Positions 1 to 8,915 are shown, counted from the first letter of the stretch. The stretch is DNA of 64,000 nt from Hymenobacter nivis (GCF_003149515.1 NZ_CP029145.1:4588001-4652000); one strand, 5' to 3'. The notes: generated from the letters alone by a model not told the origin. Numbers and translations are program-made.

Positions 1-1656
1 GTGCAGGGCCCCGGGGGGGTGCACCACCTGCTGTACCGCAGCGTGGTGGTGCGCGAAGCCGGGCAGGCCCCCTACATCATTTCGCACGCCCACGACATTA
101 CGGGCCGGGTGCTGGCCGAGCAGGCCACCCAGCGGGCCCGGAAGGAGGCCGAAGCCACCGCCCGCGCTCGCGAGAACTTCCTGGCCAACATGAGCCACGA
201 AATCCGCACGCCCATGAACGGGGTGCTGGGTATAACGGCCCAGCTGGCCAAAACCCGCCTCGACGCGCGCCAGCAGGAGCTGGTGCGCTTCATTCGCACG
301 TCGGGCCAACACCTGCTGGTGGTGCTCAACGATGTGCTCGACATGGCCAAAATCACGGCTGGTAAGCTAGAGCTGGAGCAAATCGCTTTCAACCTGTGCG
401 ACGCCATGGGCGAGGCCCTGCAACCCTTAGCCGCGCAGGCCCGGGAGAAAGGGCTGGCCTTCCAGGCCCGGCCTTTGCGTGCGAGCTGCCCCCTGCCGTG
501 GGTGGTGGGCGATCCGCACCGGCTCGTCCAAATTATGCTCAACCTGGTGAGCAACGCCGTGAAATTTACCGAGCAGGGCAGCGTAACGGTGAAAAGCGAA
601 CAGGTGGGCGAAACGGCCGCTACCGTGACTGTGTACTTCAGCGTGGCCGATACCGGCCCCGGCATTTCCCCTGGCAAGCAGGCCCTGGTGTTCGAGAACT
701 TCGCCCAGGCCCAGGCCGACACTACCCGCCGCCACGGCGGTACCGGCCTGGGCCTGAGCATCTCGCGGGCCCTGGTGGAGCAAATGGGCGGGGCCCTCAC
801 GCTGGCCAGCGCGCCGGGCGTGGGTAGCACCTTCGCCTTCACGCTGGTGCTGCCCCGGGCGGCGGTGCCTGCCCTGGCCCCGGCCGGGGGCCCCGTGTCG
901 TACGACACCGGCCGCCTGGCTGGCGCGCGGGTACTGCTGGTGGAGGACAACGAAATCAGCCGCACCGTGGTGCGGATGCTGCTGGAACCGTGGGGCGCGC
1001 TGCTCGACGAGGTGGCCGACGGAGCCGCTGCCCTGGCCCGGCTGGCCGCCGCCCCCTATGATGTGGTGCTGATGGACATTCAGCTGCCGGGCCTAAGCGG
1101 GGTGGACGCCACGGCCCGCCTGCGCCAGCTACCCGACCCGCAGCGGGCCGCCACGCCCGTCATTGCTCTCACCGCCAACGCCTTTCGGGCCGATGGGGAA
1201 CGCTACCTGGCGGCTGGCTTCAACGACTACCTGGCCAAGCCCTACGACGAGGCCATCCTGTACCACAAAATGGTGGCCCTGCTGCCGCCGCCGGCCCCGG
1301 CCTACGACCTGGCGCACCTGCGCCGCCTGGCCCAGGGCCGCGCCCCGTTTGTGCTGAAAATCATTCGCTCGTTCCTGGCCAACGCGCCCATCAGCCTGGC
1401 GGAGCTGCGCGCCGCCGCCGCCGCCCACGACTGGCCGCAGGTGGCCCGGGTGGTGCACCACATCAAGCCCAACCTGCTGGCCTTGGGCATTACCCGGCCC
1501 GCGGCAGCCGTGGCCCTGCTCATCGCCCGCCCCACCGACCCAGACCCCGCAGCGGCTCCAGACGCCCGCGCCCAGGCTCTGGCTGTCCTGCTGGCCGCCG
1601 TGGAGCGAGCCTTGGGCGAGCTGCCTGCCGAGCTGTCCGCGGAGTTGCCCGCCTAA
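1..1656 (+). CDS. Hybrid sensor histidine kinase, 5' truncated by window edge
   Basis: The frame is open to the first base, so the sensor part lies outside the window and the GTG at base 1 is not a trusted start. Numbered from base 1, residues 6-45 look like the end of a PAS/PAC domain (ISHAHDITGR). The HisKA helix carries H66 in NMSHEIRTPMNG. The ATPase domain has an N box (NLVSNAVKF, 181-189), a G1 box (DTGPGIS, from 217) and a G2 box (GGTGLGLS, from 246). A receiver domain follows with D359 in VLMDIQLPG and K413. A C-terminal HPt-like helix has H487 in VVHHIKP. All modules of a His-Asp-His phosphorelay are therefore present; the signal and the output partner are unknown. The gene converges on a LytTR regulator ending 238 bp downstream on the other strand. 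Confidence 0.9.
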   Translation: MQGPGGVHHLLYRSVVVREAGQAPYIISHAHDITGRVLAEQATQRARKEAEATARARENFLANMSHEIRTPMNGVLGITAQLAKTRLDARQQELVRFIRTSGQHLLVVLNDVLDMAKITAGKLELEQIAFNLCDAMGEALQPLAAQAREKGLAFQARPLRASCPLPWVVGDPHRLVQIMLNLVSNAVKFTEQGSVTVKSEQVGETAATVTVYFSVADTGPGISPGKQALVFENFAQAQADTTRRHGGTGLGLSISRALVEQMGGALTLASAPGVGSTFAFTLVLPRAAVPALAPAGGPVSYDTGRLAGARVLLVEDNEISRTVVRMLLEPWGALLDEVADGAAALARLAAAPYDVVLMDIQLPGLSGVDATARLRQLPDPQRAATPVIALTANAFRADGERYLAAGFNDYLAKPYDEAILYHKMVALLPPPAPAYDLAHLRRLAQGRAPFVLKIIRSFLANAPISLAELRAAAAAHDWPQVARVVHHIKPNLLALGITRPAAAVALLIARPTDPDPAAAPDARAQALAVLLAAVERALGELPAELSAELPA

Positions 1657-1894
1657 GGCCGGCCCGGCCCACGTTGGCTGAGGGATGACCTACTGAAAAC
1701 GGGATAATTTGGAGTAGACTTATTTTTGAACGAGCAATTGTACGAAAAAAATGCCATGCAGCGCGCAGCGGCTGGAGTGGGCGGCCCAGCGCCTGCTGCC
1801 CTTGGTACCGCCGCCGCTGCCCGCGTGGCCTTGCCCTGCGCCAATAGCCGGCGTGTACGGGTGCGGGGCCCGCGCTCACCGGCCCGCTGGGGCC

Positions 1895-2626
1895 CTACAA
1901 GTTGCGCAGGCTGCGGTAAAAGGCATCTTGGTACGACTTGCCCACCGGTACCTCGTAGGGCCCCAGGTGCAGCAGGTGGTCCTCCATGGCGTCGATGCGC
2001 TGGGTGTTGACGATGTAGGAGCGGTGCACGCGCTGAAAATGCCCGAAAGGCAGCCGCTCGCCCAAGGCCTTGAGGGTGGCGTACACGATGTGCCTCTGCG
2101 TGGCCGTCACTAGCACCGAGTAGGTGGAAAGGGCTTCGATGAACAGCACGTCGGCAAAATCGAGGCGCACAAGCTTGTTGTTCACCTTCACAAACAGGTG
2201 CTGGTCGTGGTCGTTGGGGGCCGGCAGCTCGGCCGTGGCCGCGGGGGGCGCGGTGCGGCGGGCGGCGGCGCGGCGCACGGCCTGCTGGAAGCGGGCGGGC
2301 TCCACGGGCTTCACCAGGTAGTCGGCCACGTGCAGGGCAAAGGCTTCCACGGCGAAGTCGCGGTGCGAGGTGACGAGGATGATTTCGGGCTGGGGCGGGG
2401 GCAGGATGCGCGCCAGCTCCAGGCCCGAGAGGTGGGGCATTTCGATGTCGAGCAGCAGCAAATCGACCGGCGGATGGCGCCGCAAAAAGTCCAGAGCCCC
2501 CACCGCGTCGCCCAGCGACGCCACCAGCGCAAGCCCGTCCGTTAGCTCGATTAAGTGCTCCAGCGTGAGCCGGTTCATTTCGTTATCGTCAACAACAACG
2601 CAAGTAAGGGACGGAATGGGAGGCAT
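1895..2626 (-). CDS. LytTR-family response regulator
   Basis: A 243-residue two-domain regulator. Residues 7-120 form a receiver domain with acidic residues D13-D14, phospho-acceptor D60 in LLLLDIEMP, and K106 in DYLVKPVEP. Residues 143-243 form a LytTR DNA-binding domain (FVKVNNKLVRLDF, FQRVHRSYIVN, VPVGKSYQ). An Ala/Pro-rich linker joins them. Family members bind DNA as dimers after phosphorylation, usually by a LytS-type histidine kinase. No such kinase is adjacent, because the neighbouring hybrid kinase carries its own receiver and HPt. The start is the ATG giving MPPIPSLTCVVVDDN, which leaves a normal receiver N-terminus. A long non-coding region lies upstream. Confidence 0.9.
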   Translation of the reverse strand: MPPIPSLTCVVVDDNEMNRLTLEHLIELTDGLALVASLGDAVGALDFLRRHPPVDLLLLDIEMPHLSGLELARILPPPQPEIILVTSHRDFAVEAFALHVADYLVKPVEPARFQQAVRRAAARRTAPPAATAELPAPNDHDQHLFVKVNNKLVRLDFADVLFIEALSTYSVLVTATQRHIVYATLKALGERLPFGHFQRVHRSYIVNTQRIDAMEDHLLHLGPYEVPVGKSYQDAFYRSLRNL

Positions 2627-3132
2627 GGGGAAGGACCTATAGTAGTTCTCAGGTTTATGTACACCTTCGACATTAATTAAAAATTATAAACAATAAATTA
2701 AAAGTCTCACTTTCAAGTGTTTAAATTATTGTTTCTAAGTAGTCGCGCAAAAGTAACCGTAGCAAAAAAGGCGGTCATGCTGAGCGCAGTCGAAGCATTC
2801 CTACCGCAATAGTAATTATTTACTTACGAGGTAGAGATGCTTCGACTGCGCTCAGCATGACGTTCAATTCAATACGCTTACTCATGCGTGAGTACTTAAT
2901 TTCTAACTGTACACGCATACACGGAAACTGCCCTAACGGAATGGAGTAGCGGGGTAATGCGGCAGCTTATTGCCGGCTCAATGTACGGATTGGGGACCCG
3001 GTTTGGGTACGGGCCGGCCGCGCGGGCCGTGCCAAACTGGCAGCCGCGGGCCCTTTGGCAAACTCCTTGCGCCGGGTCAAATGCCGCAAGGCCCAACCCC
3101 GTGAAAACCCATTCCGACGCATATTTCCGATA
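2627..3132. other. Long intergenic region between divergent lytTR gene and grpE
   Basis: This 506-bp stretch holds no convincing gene. The part next to the LytTR start (about 2640-2760) is strikingly AT-rich and probably contains that gene's promoter. The middle contains the palindromic repeat at 2774-2861. The part before grpE (about 2990-3132) returns to high GC and is open in the grpE frame, but the encoded residues do not look like GrpE, so it is treated as leader. Confidence 0.6.
2774..2861. repeat. Dispersed palindromic repeat, copy 1
   Basis: Two perfect 25-bp arms (2774-2798 and 2837-2861, core ATGCTGAGCGCAGTCGAAGC) flank about 38 bp of AT-richer sequence. The same palindrome, with arm variants, recurs at 8729-8820, 10962-11053 and inside the MITE at 19797-19946. 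Just left of this copy, about 2729-2745, the sequence TGTTTCTAAGTAGTC resembles the terminus of the IS5-like element at 17313 (TGTTTAGGAAGTAGTC), which suggests a decayed MITE of the same family. It could also act as a transcript-end hairpin. Confidence 0.85.
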
Positions 3133-3669
3133 ATGGCCAACGATAACAACCTGCCCCAGGACGACAACCTGACCGCTGACCCCGCCCACACTGCTGGCGG
3201 AATGGCCGACGGCGAAACCCCCGATGCCAGCGCCGCTGGTGCCGAGCTGGCCGACCTTAAAGACAAATACTTGCGCCAGGCCGCCGAGTTTGAGAACTAC
3301 AAGCGCCGCACCACCAAGGAGCGCATCGAACTGTTCAAAACCGCTAACCAGGAGCTGATGACGGCCCTGCTGCCCGTGCTCGATGACTTCGAGCGGGCCC
3401 GCGCCGCCACCCTCACCACTACCGACGCCGACGCCGTGCGTGAGAGCATTGCCATCATCTACAACAAGCTCGGCAAAACCTTGCAGCAGAAGGGCTTAAC
3501 GCCGATGGAGGTGAAGGGCGGCGACTTTGACGCTGACCTGCACGAGGCCATCACCCAAATTCCGGCCCCGAGCGACGATTTGCGCGGCAAGATTGTTGAC
3601 GAAGTAGAAAAAGGCTATTACTTGGGCGACAAGGTGATTCGCCACGCCAAAGTAGTGCTGGGACAGTAG
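3133..3669 (+). CDS. grpE: GrpE, nucleotide exchange factor for DnaK
   Basis: A 178-residue GrpE that promotes ADP release from DnaK in the cytoplasmic Hsp70 cycle. The acidic N-terminal tail (1-40) leads into the long dimerisation helix (about 41-95, YLRQAAEFENYKRRT). The C-terminal beta domain carries the family signature (FDADLHEAI near 132-140, GKIVDEVEKGYYLGDKVI near 152-169). The ATG at 3133 was chosen over an upstream in-frame TTG at 3055 because residues from the TTG (SLRRVKCRKAQ) are unlike the family. dnaJ follows 145 bp downstream. The gap contains an imperfect inverted repeat (AAGTGCCTTCCC / GGGAAGGGTGCTT) that looks like a degenerate relative of the dispersed palindromes. dnaK is not in the window. 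Confidence 0.95.
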   Translation: MANDNNLPQDDNLTADPAHTAGGMADGETPDASAAGAELADLKDKYLRQAAEFENYKRRTTKERIELFKTANQELMTALLPVLDDFERARAATLTTTDADAVRESIAIIYNKLGKTLQQKGLTPMEVKGGDFDADLHEAITQIPAPSDDLRGKIVDEVEKGYYLGDKVIRHAKVVLGQ

Positions 3670-3814
3670 AAGATAAATTATCAGAAAAGGCCAGCGTGCG
3701 GAGTTTGTCGAAGTGCCTTCCCCGCGGCAGTAAATCAACTGATTTAACTGGTCAGTGGGAAGGGTGCTTTGGTAGGTCCCGCGCGGCGGTCAGCAGTGAA
3801 TATTAATAGAAAAG

Positions 3815-4948
3815 ATGGCAACGAAGCTGGATTATTACGAAGTATTGGGCGTGACCCGCAACGCGGCCGGCGACGAGATTAAGTCGGCGTACCGCAAGAT
3901 GGCCATCAAGTACCACCCGGACAAAAACCCCGACGACCCCTCGGCCGAGGACAAGTTCAAGGAGGCGGCCGAGGCGTACGAAGTGCTGAGCAACGCCGAT
4001 AAACGGGCACGCTACGACCGCTTTGGCCACCAGCAGGGCGGCGGCGGGGCCCCGAACATGGACGATATCTTCTCGCAGTTCGGCGACATCTTCGGTGGCG
4101 GCGGCGGCGGGTTTGAGGGCTTTTTCGGCGGGCGCCAGGGCGGCGGCAAGCGCGCACGGAAGGGTTCAAACCTGCGCATTAAGCTGAAGCTTGACCTGGA
4201 GGAAGTGGCCAACGGCGTCGAGAAAAAAATTAAGGTAAAGCGCTACGTGGCCTGCCAGCCCTGCGGCGGCAGCGGCGCCAAAAACGGCACCGAGCTAAAA
4301 ACCTGCGCTACCTGCCAGGGCCAGGGCCAGGTGAAAAAGGTGGTGAACACCATGCTGGGCCAGATGATGAGCAGCAGCACCTGCCCTACCTGCCACGGCG
4401 AGGGCAAAACCATTACAACCACCTGCGACGTATGCAAGGGCGAAGGCCGCCAGTTGCACGAGGAAGTAATTCCGATCAACATTCCCGCCGGTGTGGCCAA
4501 CGACATGCAGCTGAGCATGAACGGCAAAGGCAACTTCCCCGAGCGCGGCGGCGTGCCCGGCGACCTACTGATTCAGATTGAGGAGGAGCCGCACGAATTC
4601 CTGAAGCGCGACGGCAATAACATCATGTTCGAGCAGTACATCTCGTTCGTGGACGCTGCCCTGGGCGCTAACCTGGAAGTGCCCACCATCGAGGGCAAAG
4701 TGAAAATTAAGGTTGACCCCGGCACCCAGCCGGGCAAAATCCTGCGCCTGCGCGGCAAGGGCATCAAGGACCTGAACGGCTACGGCCGCGGCGACCAGCT
4801 CATCCACCTGAACGTGTGGACGCCCAAAAGCGTGAGCGACGAGGAGCGCGACCTGCTCGAAAAGCTGCGCGACTCGCAGAATTTCGTGCCGCATCCCGGC
4901 AAGAATGAGAAGGGATTCTTTGAGAAAGTAAAGGAGTATTTCCAGTAG
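3815..4948 (+). CDS. dnaJ: DnaJ (Hsp40) co-chaperone, type I
   Basis: A 377-residue full-length type I DnaJ that delivers unfolded clients to DnaK and stimulates its ATPase. The J domain (1-70) has the HPD motif at 34-36. A Gly/Phe-rich segment spans about 73-112. The zinc-binding domain has four CXXCXGXG repeats beginning at 147 (CQPCGGSG), 164 (CATCQGQG), 190 (CPTCHGEG) and 204 (CDVCKGEG), all intact. The C-terminal client-binding beta domains follow. It sits downstream of grpE in the same orientation, consistent with a heat-shock pair, and a good intrinsic terminator follows at 4976. Confidence 0.97.
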   Translation: MATKLDYYEVLGVTRNAAGDEIKSAYRKMAIKYHPDKNPDDPSAEDKFKEAAEAYEVLSNADKRARYDRFGHQQGGGGAPNMDDIFSQFGDIFGGGGGGFEGFFGGRQGGGKRARKGSNLRIKLKLDLEEVANGVEKKIKVKRYVACQPCGGSGAKNGTELKTCATCQGQGQVKKVVNTMLGQMMSSSTCPTCHGEGKTITTTCDVCKGEGRQLHEEVIPINIPAGVANDMQLSMNGKGNFPERGGVPGDLLIQIEEEPHEFLKRDGNNIMFEQYISFVDAALGANLEVPTIEGKVKIKVDPGTQPGKILRLRGKGIKDLNGYGRGDQLIHLNVWTPKSVSDEERDLLEKLRDSQNFVPHPGKNEKGFFEKVKEYFQ

Positions 4949-4975
4949 GCGCCAGCCGCTTGACCGAAGGGAAAT

Positions 4976-5009
4976 GCCCCGCTTGGCTTCGGCCAGGCGG
5001 GGCGTTTTT
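4976..5009 (+). terminator. Rho-independent terminator after dnaJ
   Basis: A 12-bp GC-rich stem (GCCCCGCTTGGC pairing with GCCAGGCGGGGC, one G-T pair) closes a TTCG tetraloop and is followed by a run of five T. It starts 28 bp after the dnaJ stop codon. Confidence 0.9.
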
Positions 5010-5110
5010 GTTGGTAGGCTCCGCTGCCCGGGGCCCCGGGAAATTTTTTCTGGGGCCCCTGTAATGCGCGGCGGCGGGCGGCGATTAACTTCCCGAAATT
5101 ACCGCTCCGC

Positions 5111-5623
5111 ATGACCGCCGTTGCTACTGCCCCCGACTTTGTGGAGGCCCTGAACGAGTACCAGCCGCTGCTGCGACGGGTGGCCCGCCTCTACTGCCAG
5201 GATGCCGACGACCGCCAGGATTTATTCCAGGAAATGGTGCTGCAACTCTGGCGGGCCTGGCCGTGCTACATGCCCCAGCCGGGCGCCAAGCTCAGCACCT
5301 GGCTCTACCGCGTAGCCTTGAATGTAGCGGTGAGCAACCTGCGCCACCGCACCCGCCACCCGGCGCCCGGGGCCCTCGGCGCCGACGCGCTGCAAGTGGC
5401 CCAGGCCACGGAGGCCGCCGCCTTCGAGCCCGAAGAAACCGCCGCCCTCTACCGCGCCATTGCTCGGTTGTCGGAGGTAGACAAGGCCTTCGTGCTGCTG
5501 TATTTGGAAGACCGGCCTTACGAAGAAATGGCTGACATCCTGGGGATTACCCAGAACAACGTGCGCGTGAAAATGCATCGCGTGCAAGAAAAGCTTCGCT
5601 CGCTCTTAGTCCCCGCTGCCTGA
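5111..5623 (+). CDS. ECF-type RNA polymerase sigma factor
   Basis: A 170-residue sigma-70 family protein with only regions 2 and 4. Region 2 spans about 10-80 (YQPLLRRVARLYCQDADDRQ, then LSTWLYRVALNVA). Region 4 spans about 120-166 with a helix-turn-helix (YEEMADILGITQNNVRVKMH). Such ECF factors recruit RNA polymerase to a small regulon and are often held by a membrane anti-sigma factor. The next gene starts inside this stop codon (TGATG), so the two are translationally coupled. That neighbour is a membrane protein and a candidate partner. No target promoter was identified. Confidence 0.9.
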   Translation: MTAVATAPDFVEALNEYQPLLRRVARLYCQDADDRQDLFQEMVLQLWRAWPCYMPQPGAKLSTWLYRVALNVAVSNLRHRTRHPAPGALGADALQVAQATEAAAFEPEETAALYRAIARLSEVDKAFVLLYLEDRPYEEMADILGITQNNVRVKMHRVQEKLRSLLVPAA

Positions 5624-6267
5624 TGGAACTCGATGACCTTCGTGCCAGTTGGAAGCAGCCCGTGCCAGTTGAGGAGTCAGCCACCCTCAACGAGGCGGCC
5701 CTAATGCGGCTGCTGGCCCGTGGCTCGGGCAGCCCAGTGGCCAAGATGCGCCGTAATGCCTGGCTGGAGATTGGATTTGTGCTGGTGTGCTTGGCCGTGT
5801 GCCTCGGTGTGGCGATATCGACCCAGGACAGCTATTACCTGACATCAGCGGCTTGGCTGGGGCTTATTTGCCTACTCAGCGGCTTGTATTATCGGCGCAA
5901 GCTGGCGGTGCTGCGAAGCCTGGGCGAGGTAGCGGGACGGGCCGTGCGCGAGCATATAGGGCAGCAACTGCAGAGCTTGCGCAGCCTGGTCGAATTGTAT
6001 TACCGGGCTACGATATGGTCGGTACCGGCGTCGCTCACCGTTAGCTTATTATTCGTGGGGGGGCGCATGGTGCAGCGGTTTGCTGAGCCTAGGCTGGCGA
6101 CGGGGCTGGGTTTATTGGGCATGGCGTATGGCGTGATGGGTGTGTTGCTTTACGTCCTGATGCGCAGGGCGACCAACTGGTACCTGCACCGCCTCTACGG
6201 CCAGCACCTTGACCGCCTCGAAGCCAACCTGCGCGAGCTGGACGAGCTTGGGGGCCCCGGGGCCTGA
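5623..6267 (+). CDS. Membrane protein coupled to ECF sigma factor, possible anti-sigma factor
   Basis: A 214-residue protein with a short soluble N-terminus (DDLRASWKQPV, typical of small Bacteroidota proteins paired with ECF factors). Four hydrophobic segments lie near residues 47-67, 72-90, 130-150 and 158-180, followed by a charged C-terminal tail. Its ATG overlaps the sigma factor stop by one base, so co-expression is certain. Role as anti-sigma factor is inferred from position and topology only: no zinc-binding HXXXCXXC motif is seen. The ABC exporter genes follow in the same direction, 62 bp downstream. Confidence 0.65.
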   Translation: MELDDLRASWKQPVPVEESATLNEAALMRLLARGSGSPVAKMRRNAWLEIGFVLVCLAVCLGVAISTQDSYYLTSAAWLGLICLLSGLYYRRKLAVLRSLGEVAGRAVREHIGQQLQSLRSLVELYYRATIWSVPASLTVSLLFVGGRMVQRFAEPRLATGLGLLGMAYGVMGVLLYVLMRRATNWYLHRLYGQHLDRLEANLRELDELGGPGA

Positions 6268-6329
6268 GGCGGGGCCCCCGGTCATTCATGCGTATTCTTG
6301 CAAATTCCTATTCTTTCCTTCTTTCTGCC

Positions 6330-7265
6330 ATGACCCCAATTCTTGAAGCCCTGGACGTGCGCAAAACCTACGCCGCCCACACCGCCCTCGACGGCGTGAG
6401 CCTCGCCATTCCCGAGCAAAGTATTTTCGGCCTGCTGGGGCCCAATGGCGCGGGCAAAACGTCGCTCATCCGCATCATTACTCAGATTACGGGGGCCGAC
6501 GGCGGCGAAATCCGCTTCCGCGGGCAGCGCCTGGGGCCCGAGCATATTGGCCGCATCGGCTACCTGCCCGAGGAGCGCGGCCTTTATAAAAAGATGAAAG
6601 TGGGCGAGCAGCTACTGTACCTGGCCCGGCTGCGCGGCCTGAAACGGGCCGATGCCGTGGCGCGCATCAAGCAGTGGCTGACGCGCCTCGACCTGGTGCC
6701 CTGGGCCCAGAAAAACGTGGAAGACCTCAGCAAGGGTATGCAGCAGAAGGTGCAGTTTATCGCCACGGTGCTGCACCAGCCCGAGCTCATCATCCTCGAC
6801 GAGCCGTTTTCGGGCTTCGACCCGATTAATGCCAACCTGATCAAGGACGAGATTCTGGCGCTGCGCGAGCAGGGCGCCACCATCATTTTCTCGACGCACC
6901 GGATGGAGTCGGTGGAGGAGCTGTGCGACAGCATTGCCCTGATTAACAAGTCGCGCAAGGTGCTCGACGGGCCGGTGTCGGCCATTAAGAACGAGTTCAG
7001 AACCAACACCTACGAGGTGGAAGGCAAGGGCCGGCCCATCCTCTCGCACCCCGATTTTGAGGTGGTGGAACAGAAAGCGCGCGAAAACGACCATTTCTAC
7101 GCCCGCGTGAAACTGCACGACGGCACCACGCCCAACGAGCTGCTGCGTTTCCTCATCGGGCAAGTAGAGGTGCACGCCTTTCGCGAGCGGATTCCGAGCA
7201 TCAACGAGATTTTTATCCAGCGCGTGGGCGAAACCATGCTCGAAACCGCTGACTACGCCAACTAA
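6330..7265 (+). CDS. ABC transporter ATP-binding protein, NatA-type
   Basis: A 311-residue ATPase for an ABC-2 exporter. Walker A is GLLGPNGAGKTS, the signature is LSKGMQQKVQF, Walker B is LIILDEPFSGFDP, and the switch histidine is in IFSTHRM. A C-terminal extension of about 90 residues follows, as in NatA-like and CcmA-like subunits with a DUF4162 domain. The ATG at 6330 (MTPILEALDVRKTY) was preferred over the in-frame ATG at 6288 because the extra 14 residues are unlike the family. The membrane subunit begins 15 bp downstream, so the two form one exporter. The substrate is unknown; the Na+ efflux role of NatAB is only one option. Confidence 0.9.
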   Translation: MTPILEALDVRKTYAAHTALDGVSLAIPEQSIFGLLGPNGAGKTSLIRIITQITGADGGEIRFRGQRLGPEHIGRIGYLPEERGLYKKMKVGEQLLYLARLRGLKRADAVARIKQWLTRLDLVPWAQKNVEDLSKGMQQKVQFIATVLHQPELIILDEPFSGFDPINANLIKDEILALREQGATIIFSTHRMESVEELCDSIALINKSRKVLDGPVSAIKNEFRTNTYEVEGKGRPILSHPDFEVVEQKARENDHFYARVKLHDGTTPNELLRFLIGQVEVHAFRERIPSINEIFIQRVGETMLETADYAN

Positions 7266-7280
7266 TATCATCCCGCCGTC

Positions 7281-8705
7281 ATGGACAAAATCTGGCTCAT
7301 CATCCAGCGCGAATACCTCACGCGGGTGCGCAAAAAGAGTTTTTTGGTCATCTCCCTGCTCGCCCCGGTGCTGCTGGCGGCCTCGTCGCTGGCCATCGGC
7401 AAGCTGAGCATGGGCGGGGGCCCCGACATTGTGGCCGTGTACGATGAGAGCCAGTTGCACTTGCTGTCGCAGCTTGTGAGCACCGACGACGTGCAGTTTG
7501 TACCCGCCCTGGGCACGTCGCTGGCCGCCTCGGAAGCGGCGTTTAAAAAGTCTAAAACCAAGGAAGACGCTCTGTTGTACGTGCCCGCCGGCATCAGCAT
7601 CGACAGCACCCGCGGCATCCAGCTATTGGGCAACGGCAACGTGCCGCTCAAGCGCCAGCGCGATGTGCGCACCGCCGTGAGCAAGGCCCTGGGGGCCCTG
7701 AAAATGGAGCGCTCGGGCCTGAAGCAAGCCACCATCGATGCCCTGCAAGCCCGCATTGAGCTGACTACCATTGACTTGACGCAGCAGGGCGGCCGCCGCA
7801 ACGACGTGGGCGTAACCACCGCCATGGCCTACGTCCTGTCCATTCTGGTATACTTCTTCATCTTCACGTACGGCGTGCAGGTGATGCGCGGCGTGAGCGA
7901 GGAAAAGTCGAACCGCATCATGGAAGTCATGATTTCGTCGGTGAAGCCGTTTCAGCTCATGATGGGCAAAATCCTGGGCATTGCGGGCGTGGTGCTCACG
8001 CAGTTTGGGCTGTGGCTGGCACTCTCGTGGGGCCTCACCACGGTGCTCGTGCCGCTGCTGCTGAAGGACAAAGCGCCCGTGGTAGCCGCCGCCAGCCGCC
8101 CCGCCGCTCCCGCTACTATTGCCACCACCGCGCCGGCCGACGGTACCGCCGCAGCCCCAGGCGCCATCGACGCGCGCCCCAGCAGCGCCGCCGCGGCCGC
8201 CAATGCCGACGAGCTGCCCATTGCCGCGCCGCGCGCCGGGGCCCCGTTCAGCATCTGGAAGGTGCTGGACGGGCTGCCGGTTGGCCGCATCATCGGCGGC
8301 TTCCTATTCTTTTTCCTGGGTGGCTACCTGCTGTATTCGGCCATGTTCGCGGCTATTGGCTCGGCCGTGGACGACCAGACCGACGCCCAGCAATTTATGT
8401 TGCCGGTTACCGTCCCGCTCATCATCAGCTACATCGTGAGCATCAACGTCATTATCAACGGCGACCCCAATGGGGCCTTGGCGTTCTGGCTCTCGATGAT
8501 TCCCTTCACCTCGCCCATCGCCATGGTGATGCGCCTGCCCTTCGGGGTACCGCTGTGGCAGTTGCTGCTTTCGGGGACCCTGCTCATCGTCGGCTTCGTG
8601 GGCACCACGTGGGTGGCCGCCCGCATCTACCGCGTGGGCATCCTCATGTACGGCAAAAAAGTGACGTACAAGGAGCTGGGCAAGTGGATGTTCTATAAAG
8701 GGTAG
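7281..8705 (+). CDS. ABC-2 family permease, NatB-type
   Basis: A 474-residue membrane subunit for the preceding ATPase. An N-terminal membrane helix (about 23-40) is followed by a large extracytoplasmic domain (about 45-175), then five or six further helices to the C-terminus. The motif EEKSNRIMEVMISSVKP after the second helix is typical of NatB-like permeases. An unusual Ala/Pro-rich low-complexity stretch of roughly 55 residues (about 268-325, including SRPAAPATIATTAP) interrupts the membrane half. It lies in frame and is not seen in compact homologues from memory. A palindromic repeat lies 24 bp past the stop. Confidence 0.88.
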   Translation: MDKIWLIIQREYLTRVRKKSFLVISLLAPVLLAASSLAIGKLSMGGGPDIVAVYDESQLHLLSQLVSTDDVQFVPALGTSLAASEAAFKKSKTKEDALLYVPAGISIDSTRGIQLLGNGNVPLKRQRDVRTAVSKALGALKMERSGLKQATIDALQARIELTTIDLTQQGGRRNDVGVTTAMAYVLSILVYFFIFTYGVQVMRGVSEEKSNRIMEVMISSVKPFQLMMGKILGIAGVVLTQFGLWLALSWGLTTVLVPLLLKDKAPVVAAASRPAAPATIATTAPADGTAAAPGAIDARPSSAAAAANADELPIAAPRAGAPFSIWKVLDGLPVGRIIGGFLFFFLGGYLLYSAMFAAIGSAVDDQTDAQQFMLPVTVPLIISYIVSINVIINGDPNGALAFWLSMIPFTSPIAMVMRLPFGVPLWQLLLSGTLLIVGFVGTTWVAARIYRVGILMYGKKVTYKELGKWMFYKG

Positions 8706-8728
8706 GGGAGTAATGAGCAGATTTTGAA

Positions 8729-8820
8729 CGTCATGCTGAGCGTAGCGAAGCATCGCTCCCGCTGAGTAAATAATATTACTGCTGCGGGAGCGATGCTTCG
8801 GCTGCGCTCAGCATGACGTT
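8729..8820. repeat. Dispersed palindromic repeat, copy 2
   Basis: Inverted repeat of about 33 bp per arm (ACGTCATGCTGAGCG... / ...GCTCAGCATGACGT) with small mismatches and a short AT-rich centre (TAAATAATATTA). It is the same family as copies at 2774, 10962 and 19797. Position just after the permease stop would let it act as a transcript-end hairpin. No IS-like termini are recognisable here. Confidence 0.85.
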
Positions 8821-8821
8821 T

Positions 8822-8915
8822 TTGGCTATAAGTTCTGGCTGCGCGGATGTTAGATGAGCATGACGTTCTTGGCTATTAGTTTCAGCTGCGCGGACGCTAG
8901 ATGAGCAGGACGGCT
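8822..8915. repeat. 47-bp direct tandem duplication
   Basis: Two adjacent 47-bp units (8822-8868 and 8869-8915) both begin TTGGCTAT and contain GCTGCGCGGA followed by TAGATGAGCA. They differ at a handful of bases. The end of each unit resembles the outer arm of the palindrome just upstream (GAGCATGACG), so the duplication may derive from a damaged palindrome copy. Together with that repeat it fills the 313-bp gap before the ChaN-like gene. A third partial start (TGGCGAGTAGTTATT) follows. Confidence 0.75.

Noticed and set aside
1657..1894. Possible small gene between the hybrid kinase and LytTR gene
   Set aside because: Open frames here are short, low-complexity and without a start context; it is the gap between two convergent genes.
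3055..3132. Earlier TTG start for GrpE
   Set aside because: The added Arg-rich residues are unlike GrpE; the ATG at 3133 begins the usual acidic tail.
6288..6329. Earlier ATG start for the NatA-type ATPase
   Set aside because: The 14 extra residues are not family-like and the ATG at 6330 gives the standard N-terminus.
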